Of a stretch of DNA of 64,000 bases, positions 46,416 to 59,965 are shown piece after piece. Source of the DNA: Casuarius casuarius (lineage: Eukaryota; Chordata; Aves; Casuariiformes; Casuariidae); the NCBI GenBank assembly GCA_003342895.1, contig PTFA01000085.1, positions 1,129,175 through 1,193,174 on the forward strand, given 5' to 3'. The notes beneath the pieces were generated by a model, which worked only from the letters and a program-made list of their open reading frames with translations, was not told the origin of the DNA and did no database searches. The translations under genes and the position numbers were made by a program. Numbering within the stretch: the first letter of the stretch is position 1; each line of letters opens with the position of its first letter.

Positions 46416-46433
46416 GGGGCGGGGGGGGGGGGG
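46416..46433 (+). repeat. Poly-G run with one interruption
   Basis: GGGGC is followed by 13 G on the plus strand. A run of this kind can form a G-quadruplex and is often mis-sized in assemblies. Confidence 0.9.
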
Positions 46434-48584
46434 TGGAATAGAAAGTGTGGCTTTACAGACCAGATGAGAATTTTGGTAGACAGAAAGACAATTAAAGCCC
46501 ATCTGGAGAGATGGTTTCTTCTAGTTGTCATAACCCTCTGGTGTGCTTGGAACGGTTCCAGAAGGCTTCCGAGGAACAAAGATCTCTTGAAGAACTGAAC
46601 ACGAAGTGTTAGAAAGGTAAGGCACAGAGATGTCCTGGAGCGCTCTGTCTTTCATGAGGATGTGAAACAGCTGGCTACAAAGGGCCCAAAACGTATAGTT
46701 GTGTTGTTATCCGTAACTATATTGATAAAGGAATTAAATAAGGCACTGGCAGTTTGCTTTCAAAAGAGGGTAAAAGAAGAGCACAAGAAAGTGAATTAGA
46801 GATGAAGAATGTTAACATGAAGGGGAAGGAATGAAAGTAACAAAAAGAAAGCACCGAGAAATTAGCCAGCAAAGGAAAGGGGCTCGGGCAGTTACATTGC
46901 CCCTGAGCGAGCTGACAGCACTGTGTGCAGGAAAGCTCCTTCACCCACCCAAGTGGCAGAGCCCAAACGCAAGGACAGAGATGGAGATGGAAGTGACACC
47001 GTGCTCTTGTCTAAGAATAAATACACTACTCATTTCCCAACCTGTCTTTACAGTGTTAATCGTCCTTGATGAAATTAAAAAGTCAAAAACTCTTTCAGAG
47101 ATTTTTCTCTTTTTGAGGGAAAAAGAGAACTTCAGAAACTTTGGCAAGGAAAAGGAGCACAAGCTCTAACAATCAGTCAGCTAGGCTTAGTTTTATTATT
47201 TTCCCTCCTAAACTCTTGAAAAGACAAACACAATCCTATTAATAAGTGCCCTGAGAGGGCTCACAAAAACGGTGCTAAAATCCACTGTGTTGCGGTTCCA
47301 TCTAGATTCTAGTTTTGATGATCAGTTAGCACTTCACGGTAAGCTTCACATCAGAGCTGTAACATCTCTTTCTTACATTAAGTTGCTTGAATATAGCACA
47401 CAATTATTCAATTGAAAATACATCAGAGGAAATGTGCCTTGAAAATTTACCAATCTGAAAAGAGTTAATGGATTTCCTATGAAAACACATTTTTTTCTGT
47501 ACAGTGTAGTAGGCTCACTGCATAGCCAGATCTTATTACGAAGCCAGACACTAACACGATAAAAGCAAAAAGCATTAAGTTTGTTAATGTCTTTTCAAAA
47601 GTGAATTGTCTTTGCAGTATAGCAACGCATTATCTAGCTTCTGTTCACACTTCTTTGATTAAAAACAACAACAAACTGCTCGCTCTTCATGGCTTAAGGG
47701 GCACAAAAGCCTTTTCACAAAACAATTCTGTTGTCACTTTTACATAGGGTTAGTTGATGCCTTCTCCCCTCCTTTTTAAAGTGAGCTAAATATAATTAAT
47801 AACTTCAAAATGGAATTAGCTCAACAGCATTTGGCTGAAAGTACTTATTTATATGAATCCAGTTATAAATCATAACTCAAAGGCATATTGTAAAGAAATT
47901 TACTTCACTGAAAATTCAAATAGTAGCCTTCTATATAAAAGTGGTATTAAAGCTTAGACATAGTACAGTCAACATTAATTCTAATTTTAACAGGCTTGAA
48001 TAAACATATAAATTTAGGCTTAGCTAGTCCGCTTCAGCTGTCAATACTTTGAAACAGATACAAGCTTTAAAAAACTTGAATTTCAAAGTCCATTATTGTA
48101 CCAACTGGAATAGGAAGACTCGAGTATCAAAGAGGAGCTCTTCCCTCCTTTCATGGTATTACTTTTACAAAGACACCAGTTGATCTACAGCCTTTGCAAG
48201 AAAACTTCTCCCCTCCTTATCCTGGATAAAAGTCAAAGCATTTTTTTTTTATCCATCACAGCCTAACAGCATTAAAATAAGCTTACGGCATCAATCTAAA
48301 ACAAGGATAAAAAACTGCGAACCACAAAGCCATTATGTGAGATGTCAATTTACTTTGTCCAACAGATTCACTGCATAGAAAAGTCTTCATTCAATGTTTT
48401 TAATTAAAACTTTTTTTTAATACCAGACACTAAGAAAGAAGCCCAGAAAAAAGAGAAGCAAGAAGTCATACAGATTTACCTATTGCTAATGTTATTCTGA
48501 ATTGCTGTTAAGCTCTGTAAAGAAAACACGGATAGCCTACTGCACCCCGTAAGTGTAACATGACCTTAATGTAAATGCCCAAGT

Positions 48585-48930
48585 GCTAAGCCCCCGTCCG
48601 GGGACAGCAGGGAGGGAAGAGCTCGCACGAGCGGTGCCTTACCCAGGGACCAGGCAGATGAAGGTAAAACCGCCTAGCAGCAGAGGCAGCCCCAGCTCGG
48701 GAGGACCACCACGGGCAGCCAGCTATTGCAGGCCTAACTTCGGACAGATGCAAGCCCTTTGCCAGTTTAATATCAGACCATTTGGAAAGGGCCTTGAAGA
48801 GATAACCACGACTACTGCAGGCAGTTCAGGGTGGAAAGAGCCCTCCGCGATTCGTCCCGTGCCTGCTGGGTCAGGATGGATCCCAGCCCGCTCTGGTGCT
48901 ACAGCTTCTGCCACAAAGCCTGCTCACACC
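48585..48930. other. Moderately CpG-rich patch
   Basis: This patch is GC-richer than its flanks, with scattered CpGs and a 117-codon chance frame on the plus strand. No family match. Confidence 0.4.
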
Positions 48931-49069
48931 GCGTGAACGCAAACCGGCACAGATGCCTGCACAGCCCCATTTCAGATGGTGGTGGGACAGCTGTCCAAAA
49001 CCTCAGACTGGATACATACCTTGCAAATTGGAGCTTATTTTTCTCATCTAGGACTATTTATGCAACGTA

Positions 49070-49310
49070 CTGAGATATAATATATTGCCAGATTACTGTT
49101 GGTTACTTAGTAATATCTGCAACATTTAGCAGTGCCTGATAAATTGTGTCACCAAATTAACTTACCCTCTCTGACATTAAAAACAGTTATTGCTAATGAA
49201 CAATGCCTTAGAATATCTAGGTGTGTTGTTTAATTCAGCTGAACAATGTACTTGGAACTACCCTGACTGAATTAGCACAAAGGTAAACAAATGCATGCTG
49301 ATTTTAGTTC
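49070..49310. promoter_or_regulatory. Candidate conserved noncoding element with paired SOX motifs
   Basis: This AT-rich stretch carries two AACAATG words (49199-49205 and 49242-49248), GCTAATGAA, TTTAATTCAGC and TGAATTAGCAC. AACAATG is the SOX-factor core. The texture resembles neural conserved noncoding elements. Conservation could not be tested. Confidence 0.3.
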
Positions 49311-50610
49311 CTTTAGTGCTACAGGTATTTTCTCTTTAAGAACACCCTCCTTCAATTTCTTAATGTGTATTATCACTATATGTTATTTTTCCTGAAAAAT
49401 AACGCAGTACTTAGACTCAACTTTTTTGCATGGGAATACATTTGGTTCTTCCATGCCATGCTAAATTCTGCTAAGCTCAAGCAGCCTGCATTCAGTGAAT
49501 ATGTTTGATGCACGCAAATAATAACTCCACTAACACGAAGAGAAACACAAACAGGATTGGCTACAACGATCATACGGCAATTTGCTATGAATCAAGTTAA
49601 AGGACAACTTACCCCCTTAGATAGTCTTTGGTACAACAAACAAGTTTGGAGAAGAAATTTAAATGTCTAACAGAAAGTAGGTTTGGAATGATTTCTCCAG
49701 TTCTACAGACACGATTAATGAACATTCAAAATGCTTGAGACATAACATTATTTTCAGAAGGAAAAAACAAGTGGATACTTAAAACTAAATGAATCTCAAG
49801 ACTACATTCTACTGACAGTGTTTACAAGAGGCTTAGTTACTTATTGGAAGAATTCACCCCATTGTATATCTGCCTATACTTTTAAAAGACAAATAAAGGG
49901 AATAAGAATTAAAACCTTGTTTGTAAAGCACTGGATTAACAGCAAGCAATCTGGGTTTTGTCTCCTTGGATAAACCTCCTAGATAGCTGGATCAAAGCAG
50001 CCTTTGTGAAGCAGACAGTAGTACTTCACAGAGACGTTTGGGGACTCGGGAACATTTTCCAAAAAGTGATAACTTTCGTATCCAGCTTAATACAACTTTG
50101 AAAGCATTTTCTGGAAAATAGAATTAATTATAATTAAATTTAATTATTTTCCCACATTATACTTGCTGATTATATTTGAAGTCATGCTGTCTATGTAATT
50201 TTGATTATTAAGGTGCCTTTATACTAAAAGCAGACAGTGTCATCAAAAACTGTAAAAATTCCCCCACAAAAATTTACTTGGCTAACAAAAACTTACTTAA
50301 ATTTGAAATAAAGCTTCAGCCAGTGCACAACAGTGCTTCTCAAGTGAGATACACAGGTTTATGCCAGCTTCGGACATGCCTAAAACTTCAGGCCCGAAGG
50401 AGACGAGCTGAGTGTTTGTGCCATGCGCTCTTTCAGAATACGCATTCGCACGCCGGGAGAGCTCGCCCATGCATTGCTAATCTGAAATTTGAACTTACAA
50501 TAGTTACCAAATCGCTTACAATCTGGCAAGAGTCCAAGAAACAAAGTTAAGCAATATAACCCTGCTGTGTATTTTTCCCACCCAGCACTTCCCTTAGAGA
50601 TACTTCAATT

Positions 50611-50627
50611 AAAAAAAAAAAAAAAAA
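50611..50627 (+). repeat. Poly-A tract
   Basis: Seventeen consecutive A on the plus strand followed by AG-rich sequence. No SINE body is recognised upstream. Confidence 0.95.
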
Positions 50628-50709
50628 GAAGAAGTAGTATTCCAGACCCAAGGACTTCCTTTGAAAATTTGGGTATTTTGACGTTAAGAGTTGCTGGCAA
50701 TTCTCCCCA

Positions 50710-50772
50710 CCACACACACACACACGCACACGCACACACACACGCACACACACACACACACACGCACACACA
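50710..50772 (+). repeat. (CA)n microsatellite with CG interruptions
   Basis: This is a 63-bp CA dinucleotide array interrupted by several CG steps. It is the longest microsatellite in the window, probably polymorphic and capable of forming Z-DNA. Overlapping Thr/His or Val/Cys-rich frames are artefacts. Confidence 0.97.
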
Positions 50773-52930
50773 AATAACACAGCTATTGTTTTAACAGTTC
50801 AGGTATTTTAAAGGTGGGAAAGACAGTCTCTCTAATGTTTTCTTTAGGAATTCAAAATCAAACTCTTTCAAAAGTTCCTTCAGCTTAGCATATCAACTGA
50901 ATTCAGTTAGTCTTTCTAAAGCGTACAGCTCTTGTCCCTTCCAGCCGCGGTCGATGTCAGCTAGCAGGGCGACTGACGCACTTCAATGAAGAAACCTCCA
51001 CCTTCTTTTACCAGCAGGGTACAAACATGCCTGCTGTTAATTCCTCACAGCAGGGCACACACATAGTCATCACATTTACTTGAGAGCAATAGTCACTATT
51101 TACAGCCAGTTATTATAATTTCTTCAGGGAAGGCTTGCTTGCAGCATGTGTTGGGCATCCTCAGCTCTCCTCCCGGCCCCCGTGGGCAGAAGCGATCAGC
51201 GCTATTAGAACCACACAAGCATCTTGCAAGATTCAAGCCACTTATTCCATAAAGCTTCAGCTCACTGCATGTCTTCAAGTACAGCCCATCTCTTCCCATC
51301 AACAGCTTGCAGAGTGAGACAATAGATAGATATTTTTAAATGAAGCCTATTTTGATGTTATATTGCTTTCTCCTCTAAACAGAAAAATATAAATTTGTTT
51401 TCCCTATGTCTTTCTCAAATCATGAAGAATGAAATTTTGTCAAGTTACAGAGGCTAGTGGTAATGGTCTGGGCTTCCTCCCTGGATGCAGGTACCGGGGT
51501 GCCCGATGGGCACGCGCCAGCCCAGACTGCAATCCTCTGCTGCAACTACCAGGATAACAGCAGAGAATTCAACACCAGTTTTCAAACACGTGTTTGGAAG
51601 GAGCTAGCCCATTCCTGTATCATCAGATCCACGCTGATCTCTCCATACACAGCCACCGCATCTCTGCGATAATGGCCTGACTCTCCCAAAGAGAGAATCT
51701 GAAGCTATTCACAGACAGTTATTTGTCAGTATCCAACCACACAAGAAAAAATACAAATCAAGGATCCATTTCATACTTCAAGCAATGACTTAATTATTAG
51801 AAACAATGTCTTTAAAGCACACTGATAGCAATTTAAAAAAATATATGAATATAGTCTACAGAACTATCATAACACCAACTCGAAGGTAGTAGGAAATACT
51901 GTGAACATAACATCAAACTCATTTGCAACTGTTTCATAGGCAACAAAAACACTAATCACAAGCCTGAGTCTTCACAGTTCCCTCGGCATTCATGGTCTTA
52001 CGGAGAATCGTGTATCCTTTCACCAAATGCAAATGCTGGTTTCTCCTGAGGTGCCCAAATTGTTATTTTGAAGCCTTGATGTCTTCACACAATTCCCCAC
52101 AGTTCTTAAACTCTTACTTCTGACTTCTGTTTACTGATGCACTATTTCTCTAAGTGTAGTACCACATCAATTAATTATACAGCAGTATGCCTAATCAGCT
52201 TTCCCTGGGGTTTCCAACAGAAACCCTTTGTATTTCTTAATGATTCCATGAGATTGCAAGTATTTTAGTTCTGCAGAGAAAGAAGTAAGAGTCTGCTGAC
52301 AATACTATTTCTGTAAAAGATGAAACTGGAATCAAACCTGTTGATCCAAGCACACTTGAACTTTGGAGAACTCAGATTTGCTCTGGATTTTATGATCCAC
52401 ATTTCTATACTATATAAGTAGTCAGCATACACAGACGAGAAATAAAAAAGGAGGAGGGCTGGAACTGAAGAACTGATGTGAGCTAGTTTTCATTTTAAAA
52501 GTAAATTGGATCTGTTCAAATTAATAGTAAAGTCCTCACTGATTTCAAGACAATGATACCACCAATTGGTCAACAGCAGTGAAAATTTGCCGAGATAGAT
52601 TTCTCATGCCATGCCTTGTTCTGAAATCAGACATGTGCTCTAGATGCCCAATTACTTCTCTTAGTTCTAAGGCAGAAATTCACACAGTTTTTCATTATTT
52701 AAAAAAAATGCTGACTTGGCCCTTAAATTAAACTAGCTACTAAAAGCCTGAATCAGCAAAAATACATCCAGGTTTCATACCACAGAAGCTCAGAAAAAGA
52801 AAGCAAGCCCTCACTTTGTGTGGGCTTTTGCTGTGTACAAGTGGGCACATTTTTTGGTTAAATCATGTCTTGTATTAGATGGAGTCATAACTAAAAATAG
52901 AGGCAGACAGCTACTTAATATATATTATTT

Positions 52931-53202
52931 TCATAGAATCGTTGAATTGCTGAGGTTGGAGGGCACCTCTGGAGATCATCTGGTCCAGCTTCCTGCTCAA
53001 AGCAGGGTCAGCTAGAGCAGGTTGCTCAGGGTTGTGTCCACTTGGATTTTGAATATCTCCAGGGATGGAGACTCTACAACCTCTCTGCACAACCTGTTCC
53101 AGTGTTTGACCACCCTCACAAAGAAAAAAAAATTTTACTCCAATATAGACATTCACTATCCATTTACGCATTTAATATACCTTTTGCCCATTGTCCCCCA
53201 GC
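52931..53202 (-). mobile_element. CR1 LINE, 5'-truncated 3' fragment
   Basis: Read on the plus strand, the sequence starts TCATAGAATC (the CR1 3' terminal repeat in reverse), then GAGGTTGGAGGGCACCTCTG, GAGATCATCTGGTCCAGC, CAGGTTGCTCAGGGTTGTG, TATCTCCAGGGATGGAGACT, CACAACCTGTTCCAGTGTTT and CACCCTCACAAAGAAA, all in the CR1 order. A weaker match (TTTAATATACC, CCATTGTCC) continues to about 53202. So the element is on the minus strand and holds only the untranslated 3' region of CR1. It is not autonomous. This is the main evidence for an avian or other sauropsid genome. Confidence 0.93.
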
Positions 53203-54099
53203 CCAGTGAAACACCAGTGTTGTGTATGCTTCCAGTGTGGCAACTGTATTTACACACCTGAGTCACGCTGCACCCAGAGACAGTCCTCCTGACATCATGT
53301 AAGCGCAGACGCCCATACCTAGCATGCTGGCAAGACTGGACTTTGAGGCAGTGTTTTTAATTCTTAGTCCTACCTATTCTCCAAATCAGAAGTGAAGATG
53401 TGCCAGAGGTAACTTCCACAGCAGGAACGCAGCGTGCTATGGTATTTCAGGGGGACCGGGCTGCAAAGCCGAGCGGTATCTCTGCACAGCTCCTTTTGTC
53501 CTGTCTTTGCTCTTTGATGTACAAGGCTGCCACAAACTAAGCGGTGAGCTCTTTGATGTTGAACTTTTATACTTTATTGCAACTAGCGTGCTTACGAGAG
53601 GAGCTGCCAGTCATTTTCCCTTCTAAACATTCAGGTTTCACGAGGCATTGACTTTGTGAGTCAGATTTCTTAGCAACTTGTTTTCAGAATTTCCACAATA
53701 ACTGTGCTCCTCTTTGGAATGATAACTTGGTGAAAAACCAAAATCTAATCATGCTTTGCAAGTATCCCAAATTAATATGAGCATTAGCTAGTATATCGGA
53801 ATGTATTTAACATAGCGTAATTAACTAGGCACCTATGCATTTACTCAGTTTCTTTTACATAATTCTGGCCTGAACCGTGACTATGTTTAGGCACTAAAAA
53901 GCACCTGTAGCTTAAATTAGGATCTCTTCAAATGTCTAGCACCAGCTGACGTGGGCATTACGTACTTTGTCACTTTTTATCATCCCAGTAGGATGCTCTG
54001 TGCATCTTTGGTGTAGCAGTATTTCTACACAGCCAATTTTCGTGGGTTTTTTTCCTCAGCATGTTTTTTTCAGGCTCTACTCAGCTATCACGAAAACGG

Positions 54100-54265
54100 C
54101 TCTGCGGAGTCAGGCCAAAGCTGCTGGCCCAAGCCCCCCGTAGCAGCACAGCAGCCGTGCAGGGCGCAGGAGGAAGCCGGGGCAGGCGGCAGCGGCACCG
54201 CTTGACCCTCTCCCAGCCTCCAGCACTGCCCAGGCCAGGGGCCGCCAGGGCCAGAGGCAGCCTGG
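54100..54265. other. CpG- and GC-rich patch
   Basis: About 165 bp of GC-rich DNA with several CpGs. Frames on both strands are composition artefacts. It is the first of a series of such patches approaching the right-edge CpG island. Confidence 0.5.
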
Positions 54266-54944
54266 CACTGCGGTTTCTCATACTGCGGAGTATACACAGA
54301 GAATGAGGACGGACAAGGCAAATTAAATCACAAAGTTAGTAACTTCTGTTGCTAAACACTAATCAATGGGGGCAGGAATAACATGTCATAGAAAAAAAGT
54401 GCAAGTTTATCCCTGGTGCATGCTCGGGCTGCCACTGCGAGCCCCAGGAAAGAGTTTCCATTCTGAGGCATTTTGCCAGGGCTTTTGAATCAATCGTAAC
54501 TACAGAAATTCTTTTGAGTGAGATTTTGCCATTCGAAAGGTCTCTGCTTCAGAGTGACCTTTATGTTTGGCTATTTTTCACTACTGTAAGTATAAACACT
54601 GTGGTTGAGAAGGAAAACATCAGAAGAAAATTAAAATATTTTGGAACAGTGAAAGCAAGGAGGTAAAGTTTCCCCTTACTGAACTCTGTGTTTCCACAAC
54701 GAGACCAGTACTACTACTGATGCCTCTGCTCAAGCCAGCTACCTTAAAGATGCATCTCTGTTCCAGCCACAGAAGTGAGCTACTTTGATCATCTTAATTT
54801 CACATCAAAATTTTAAAGTAAAGAAATCGTATTACAGCTTAGTCATTTTTAGTAAGAGAGAAAAAGGAATACAAGATGAAAAAAGTGTTATAGATACTGA
54901 TTCCCATTTTTCAGAAGTATCTAGCAAGTCAGTCAGGAACGCTG

Positions 54945-55465
54945 CATGTTCAGAGCGCGACGCACTCAAAGGCGGACGGGCTCCAGCGCTGCCGGGAGCC
55001 AGGTGCCCTGCTCCACCTTCCTGCCGGCGAGCTGCCGAGTTGTTCCCAGAGCGCAGCGCGTTACGGTGTATGGTTAAACAGAGCCATCCACAGCGACACT
55101 GGAAATACCACGTTTCAGGCAAAAGTTACTTCTCAGCTCACACCCAGAATTTACACATGCAGCAAAGTAACCCACCAAGGAAAAAGCAGCAGCAAGCCAC
55201 GGGCCGTGTCAGCGGGAGGCTGCGCGCAGAGCCTCCGTCCGAACACCCGCCGCCGGAGGCAGGAGAGAGCCCTGACCCTCCTCGAGGGGAACAAGAGCAA
55301 AGTGGTTTCAGGTAGTTGCCACCGCTGGCCACGCTCCGGCCCCGAGGCCCTACCAGCCCTTCTCCGTGGTAGCCCCTGCTGCTCCCGCTGCTGTCGCTGG
55401 GGAACGCCTGGGGAGGCGGCAACGCTCGGGGCCCATCTTCCTCCGCCAGTGAGAAGACGCCTATG
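54945..55465. other. Pair of CpG-rich patches
   Basis: Two GC-rich blocks (about 54945-55060 and 55195-55465) rich in CpG are separated by roughly 130 bp of ordinary DNA. Long frames occur on both strands, up to 176 codons. No splice or family support for coding. Confidence 0.5.
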
Positions 55466-56364
55466 TATATGAGCTTTCTCAAACGAAACGTCCATGGCTC
55501 TTTAATTAACCCGTCTGGTTTTCTACTATCTGCTGAGAGAAGAACCTATCCAGCAGTTATAAACATCTTTAGGTACTCATATTTTAAGCAAATACTTCTT
55601 TTAATTCAATAACGCAGCCACGGTACCAGAAACACTCTACCCGAAGCCGAACGCGGTGCATCTCTGTCCGTCTCAGCAGCGCAGGGAGCGCCGCTTCAAG
55701 CGCACCCAACACCGAAGGCAAGCCCGGCTGCTCCAGGCGGCCACGAAGCCTTCGCCTCTCTGCGCAGCAGAGCATGGCCTTGCGGCAGTACTCGGAAACA
55801 TCTCCAAAATCCTAAAGTGCCCTGACATAGTAGGTCCAGTATCAAAGGGTAATTTCACTTACATTTATATTCTCCAAAATCATTAGTAACATAACACTTA
55901 ACACAAATATATCTCTTGACAACTAGAAGGGAAAAACAGTGCAAATCGACAATAAACAGTTTTGCGTGGTGTACAAGCTGGGCTTATTAATTCCCCAATT
56001 GAGCTTGAAGCAATCACTATAAATTAACTAGAAAATGTGTGTTTTCACACCATAACTACTCTGCCAAATCAAACACAAAGATAAGCTAATTAATTTAACT
56101 GAATGGAAAAACATACCCATTACGAGTAACACCACAGTTAATATAGGAAGGCGGCAGCTAATGCTGCTCCTTCCAGCCAGTAAAGCAATTTATATTGTTC
56201 AAACCAAGTCAGAATTAAAGCACGCAAACGTTCATGTACAGAGAGGGGGCTCCAGACACTGTGAGGACAAGGAACCACTTTTTACTGCCTCTCCACACGG
56301 TACCTGGACGAGGCCGAGGGAAAGCTCACCTCCTTTTGGGGTAAGGGAAGACAAAGGAAGCTCC

Positions 56365-56515
56365 GCATGGTGACCCCCAGCAGGCGCGCCGCTGCCTGGA
56401 GGAGCTGCTCTCCTCCTCGGGAGCGCGAGCCAGCCAGCCCCGCCGCAGAGGAGACGAGGAGCGCCTTCCCGCGGCACGGCAGCAGCGCCCAGGACCACCG
56501 CCTGCCCCACAGGAG
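56365..56515. other. CpG-rich patch
   Basis: About 150 bp of GC-rich sequence including a run of GCGAGCC, GCCGCAG and GGCACGGC words. No coding support. Confidence 0.5.
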
Positions 56516-57082
56516 GTCTGAAGTAAGTGCCGCATGCAATGAAAATTTGATGTCTGACTGGATCCCGTAAATTGTATTACATCTCAGATAGCAAATGACA
56601 CTTGGATTAAGGGAGAAAATTGCCAAGTCAACCCTGACTCTTCCAGCGTTTTGCAGAAATGGGTAGAAATCCAGTACCACAAACACAGGCCCAAGTACAG
56701 CTGCGTCCCCTTTCAGACTGAGGTGGCGACCCCAGTAAACCCGAAGCCTTGCACGCACTCCTGTGCCCACTGCCCTGATTCATCTGTTCAGAAATTACCA
56801 CTCAAAACTAAGATGACTCTATCCGAAATAAAGTCAGCTGAGTTTAACAACACAACCTTCACATGCACAGCCAGTCTTTTAAAGTTATTTAACTAGAGCA
56901 ATTCAAAAGTCCCCCCCGCATCGCTTGCACAGGCCAGGGCACGGAAAACCCGAATGCCCACAACGCCCTTTCTCGCTGCTCGCTGCCGCTTGCGGCAGGG
57001 GCAAACACCTGCGTGAGCCGAAAGCGGCAGCCACGGCCGTACTGCACCCTCGCCCAGCTCTGTCTGTTTTGTGCTGCTCACA

Positions 57083-57100
57083 AAATAACAACAACAACAA
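57083..57100 (+). repeat. (AAC)n microsatellite
   Basis: Four or five AAC/CAA units in a row. A similar short array lies at 61318-61335. Confidence 0.85.
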
Positions 57101-58539
57101 AGTTATTGTTAGTTGAAGGAAAAATTACTAAGCAAACAGCACACCGCAGAAGAAAGCTTGTGCAAACGGTCACAGGACCGTTTCCTTATGCTTAGTCCAT
57201 GGTGCAGAAACTATTCTCAAGATAGTGGGTGCGAGCAAAGGTCAATATTCAAGTGGCCCAAATTCAACCTCCGCCACTGTGCCTAGTCGGCAGAGAGCAA
57301 GGTGCCTCCAGAGCCTCCGACGAGCACCACCTAGAGACAGCCAGAAGCAAGCAGGACGTACAGGCGTGGGGTCGGCGGTATTTTGTCAACCTGACAAAGC
57401 TCCACTCTGTGGTCACTTCAGTTTGAAGGAACACTCTCTAACAAACCCTCCGCCACACCAGTGAATCTACCTAGGTAAAGATTTAACACCGTATTTTTTT
57501 TTTCCATTTGAGTGTGATCAACTAAAAATGTATAAGAAACTCAAGCAGTTGGTTTTATGAAGCACCTTGTCCCAGGGTTCAATGGCAATAAATAGCACGG
57601 TATTTCAAAGAACACAAGCGTTGCACAATAATTACACGGCTGATACCCTATAAGCACGCTGACTCTTCTATTTGCATTGTTCAGAAGTGAAGAGGTTAGA
57701 CTTATTTACATTCAAGTAGCTTTAATTAAGCTCAGAGATAAATGCTCTTAAAATGAAGGCTGGGATGATTATACCTCTCTTGACATTGATTTTCGCCTAG
57801 ATGGCTATGTATGTAACATGACAAAAGGCCCAAAGGCTGCAATCGCACAAACAGAAGAGCCGCAAGCTATGGCCCTGTATGACTCTCCACCACGCAGGAG
57901 AGACACCAGAAAATGCAGTGAAACCATGACCTTACTTAAGTCAACAGCCTAAGTTTAGAGGAGCCAGGCTGCACATTAAAGGGTGTCAGCAGTGGGTGCT
58001 GCTGACCACTGCAAGCGCGCAGGAAGATGAACTGCGCCCAGCTGCACTCACAGGCAGCAGTGGATAAATGCGCTGGTCTGATGCGCAAGGCAGGCTGGTG
58101 ACAGCAGCAGGCTAGCACATGCGCGCCAGCCCCGCTGTGGGACACTCCTCCCCCAGACTTAGCTAGAGAAGGTTACCCCACTTGTGAGAGCATTAAATGT
58201 TAGAGGTTCACGCTAGGCTGCTGCCAAACCGCGGTAGCCATCCCAGAGACTGCAGCCCCGTGGCCAACAACCAAGCTGCAGCTTGGTGCTGCTGGGTGGG
58301 GGGTACAAGTGCATAAAGCGAGCGGCAGTGGGATATAGAGATTCCCTAACATTCACGAAATCAGACTCAGATTTTCCTGGATGTCCATTTGCTCCAGTCA
58401 GCATGAAGTCTTCATCTTCCCACGACACCAAAAAGGAAAAGTGAAGCAAATGCTAATTTAATTACATTTTTCCACGAGCACAAGAACCTGTTTGGGGACC
58501 TGTGCAGACAAACAATCTCCGTGTGCAGCGCTGGTAGCG

Positions 58540-58740
58540 CAAGGGCTTTCTCTCTCCAGTGCAGCGACTTTTTCCGAGGCTGGTAGCTGCCGGCAAGCTC
58601 GACGCTCGGAAGAGGGAGCGGCAGGACAGGGGGCTCCGCCAGGGCCGCTGCCTCCCGCGGGCCCTCCCCGCTGCTCGGACGCGAGGCAGAGGCGGCTGGG
58701 GAGCGGCTGAAACTGCGCCGAGCTTGCCAGCCCGTACTTT
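58540..58740. other. CpG-rich patch
   Basis: About 200 bp of GC-rich DNA with many CpGs. It was briefly considered for a tRNA because of a TGGTAGCGCAAGGG word, but no cloverleaf is evident. Confidence 0.5.
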
Positions 58741-59398
58741 GCACGACTCCCCTGCCTAATGCCGCTAGCAAGAAAAGTGAAAAAGCTCTGGGCAAACCAA
58801 AGACTGCCAATGACAGGCAAGGCTCCCTTTGAAACAGCACAAGGCAGAAAAAGCACCACGTCCATCTGCCAGGTCCCCTAAGAAGGTTTTCTGCTTGAAT
58901 TTTTCAGTCTGGGTATTTTTTTTTCAGCCAATAAGCAGAGGTCTGCATAACAGAGAGTCACCTTTTTCTCATAACATAGCTATTCTTGGAGGACAGAATC
59001 CTCCCCTCCCCTTTTCATGCTTATTACTGGGGAAAAAAAAAACCCATCCCAAACCCCCAGTCTTCAAAAAGCAAGAAGGAGAGTTTTGGCACCATTAGTC
59101 ATGTGCACATCCCTTAGCTATCGGTCCTCGAGGAACAGACAAATCACAGGAGGAGAGAAGGACTGCTTGCTTGATCTCGCTGAGCTATCACTCTAAGGGC
59201 AAATTACAACTCACAGAAAAACACAAGAAAGGTGAATATTCAAAATTTTCTCTCACTGCAGATGAAAAAAAAAAAAGGAGAGAACAGATTAATATATATT
59301 CTAAAATGTATCAAGTCTGACCAGACTTTTAATAATTTAACTAATTCTTGTCATACGCAGTTACTTTGCAACCTACAAAAACTTATCTCATGGGAATG

Positions 59399-59428
59399 CA
59401 AAAAAAAAAAAAAGAAAAGAAAAAAAGG
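59399..59428 (+). repeat. A-rich tract
   Basis: A run of 15 A is followed by G-interrupted A blocks on the plus strand. It is simple-sequence DNA. Confidence 0.9.
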
Positions 59429-59859
59429 CTGCATCTCAACTTCCTCTAATACTAGATAGAGAATTGCAAAGTCAGACAAAGTTGCATTTACCTACTCAGG
59501 ACAGACACAAAGGTTCAACAGTTTTAATTCAGTAACACATAGTTTAGAAACAAATACACCAATTCACAATTCTCTTGTGTAGTGAAGATGAAACGTTTAT
59601 AACCTTGTCAGCAATTAGTACATGATAATGATCATTTTACACTGCACTGTAGGTAAGAGAAGCAATAAAGAAGATTTTAAAACTCATAAGGTTTAAATTC
59701 AGCACTGCAAGAGCCTAAAACCCCACGAGCACGCAAGGATCTCCACCCTGGGGAACGAGAGAAGGCAACACAGGCTGCCTGGCTCCGCACCACCTTTTTC
59801 TTACACGGTGGCAGCGTGCTCACTACGAAGAGGACTCAGTTCTGGGCTGAGGTCTCCAG

Positions 59860-59965
59860 ACACGACTCCCCGAACGCGGAGGTGTTGACAGCACGTTCAC
59901 CTGCCTACGGCAGAGCCGCGGGCCCGTCGCCGGCACCCCCGCCCGCCCCACGACGCCTCCGGCCA
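59860..59965. other. Short CpG-rich patch
   Basis: About 100 bp with clustered CpGs in otherwise average sequence. No coding support. Confidence 0.4.

Noticed and set aside
49920..49990. Possible MIR 5' part (AGCACTGGATTAACAGCAAG, then CTGGGTTTTGTCTCC)
   Set aside because: Only the 5' box fits and the core is missing; too weak to annotate.
52911..53171. 86-codon minus-strand frame
   Set aside because: It lies in the untranslated 3' region of a CR1 LINE.
54785..55315. 176-codon plus-strand frame
   Set aside because: The longer half lies in CpG-rich patches, the products are low complexity, and there are no splice or family signals.
58521..58560. tRNA-like word TGGTAGCGCAAGGG
   Set aside because: No matching acceptor stem, anticodon arm or T-arm at the proper distances.
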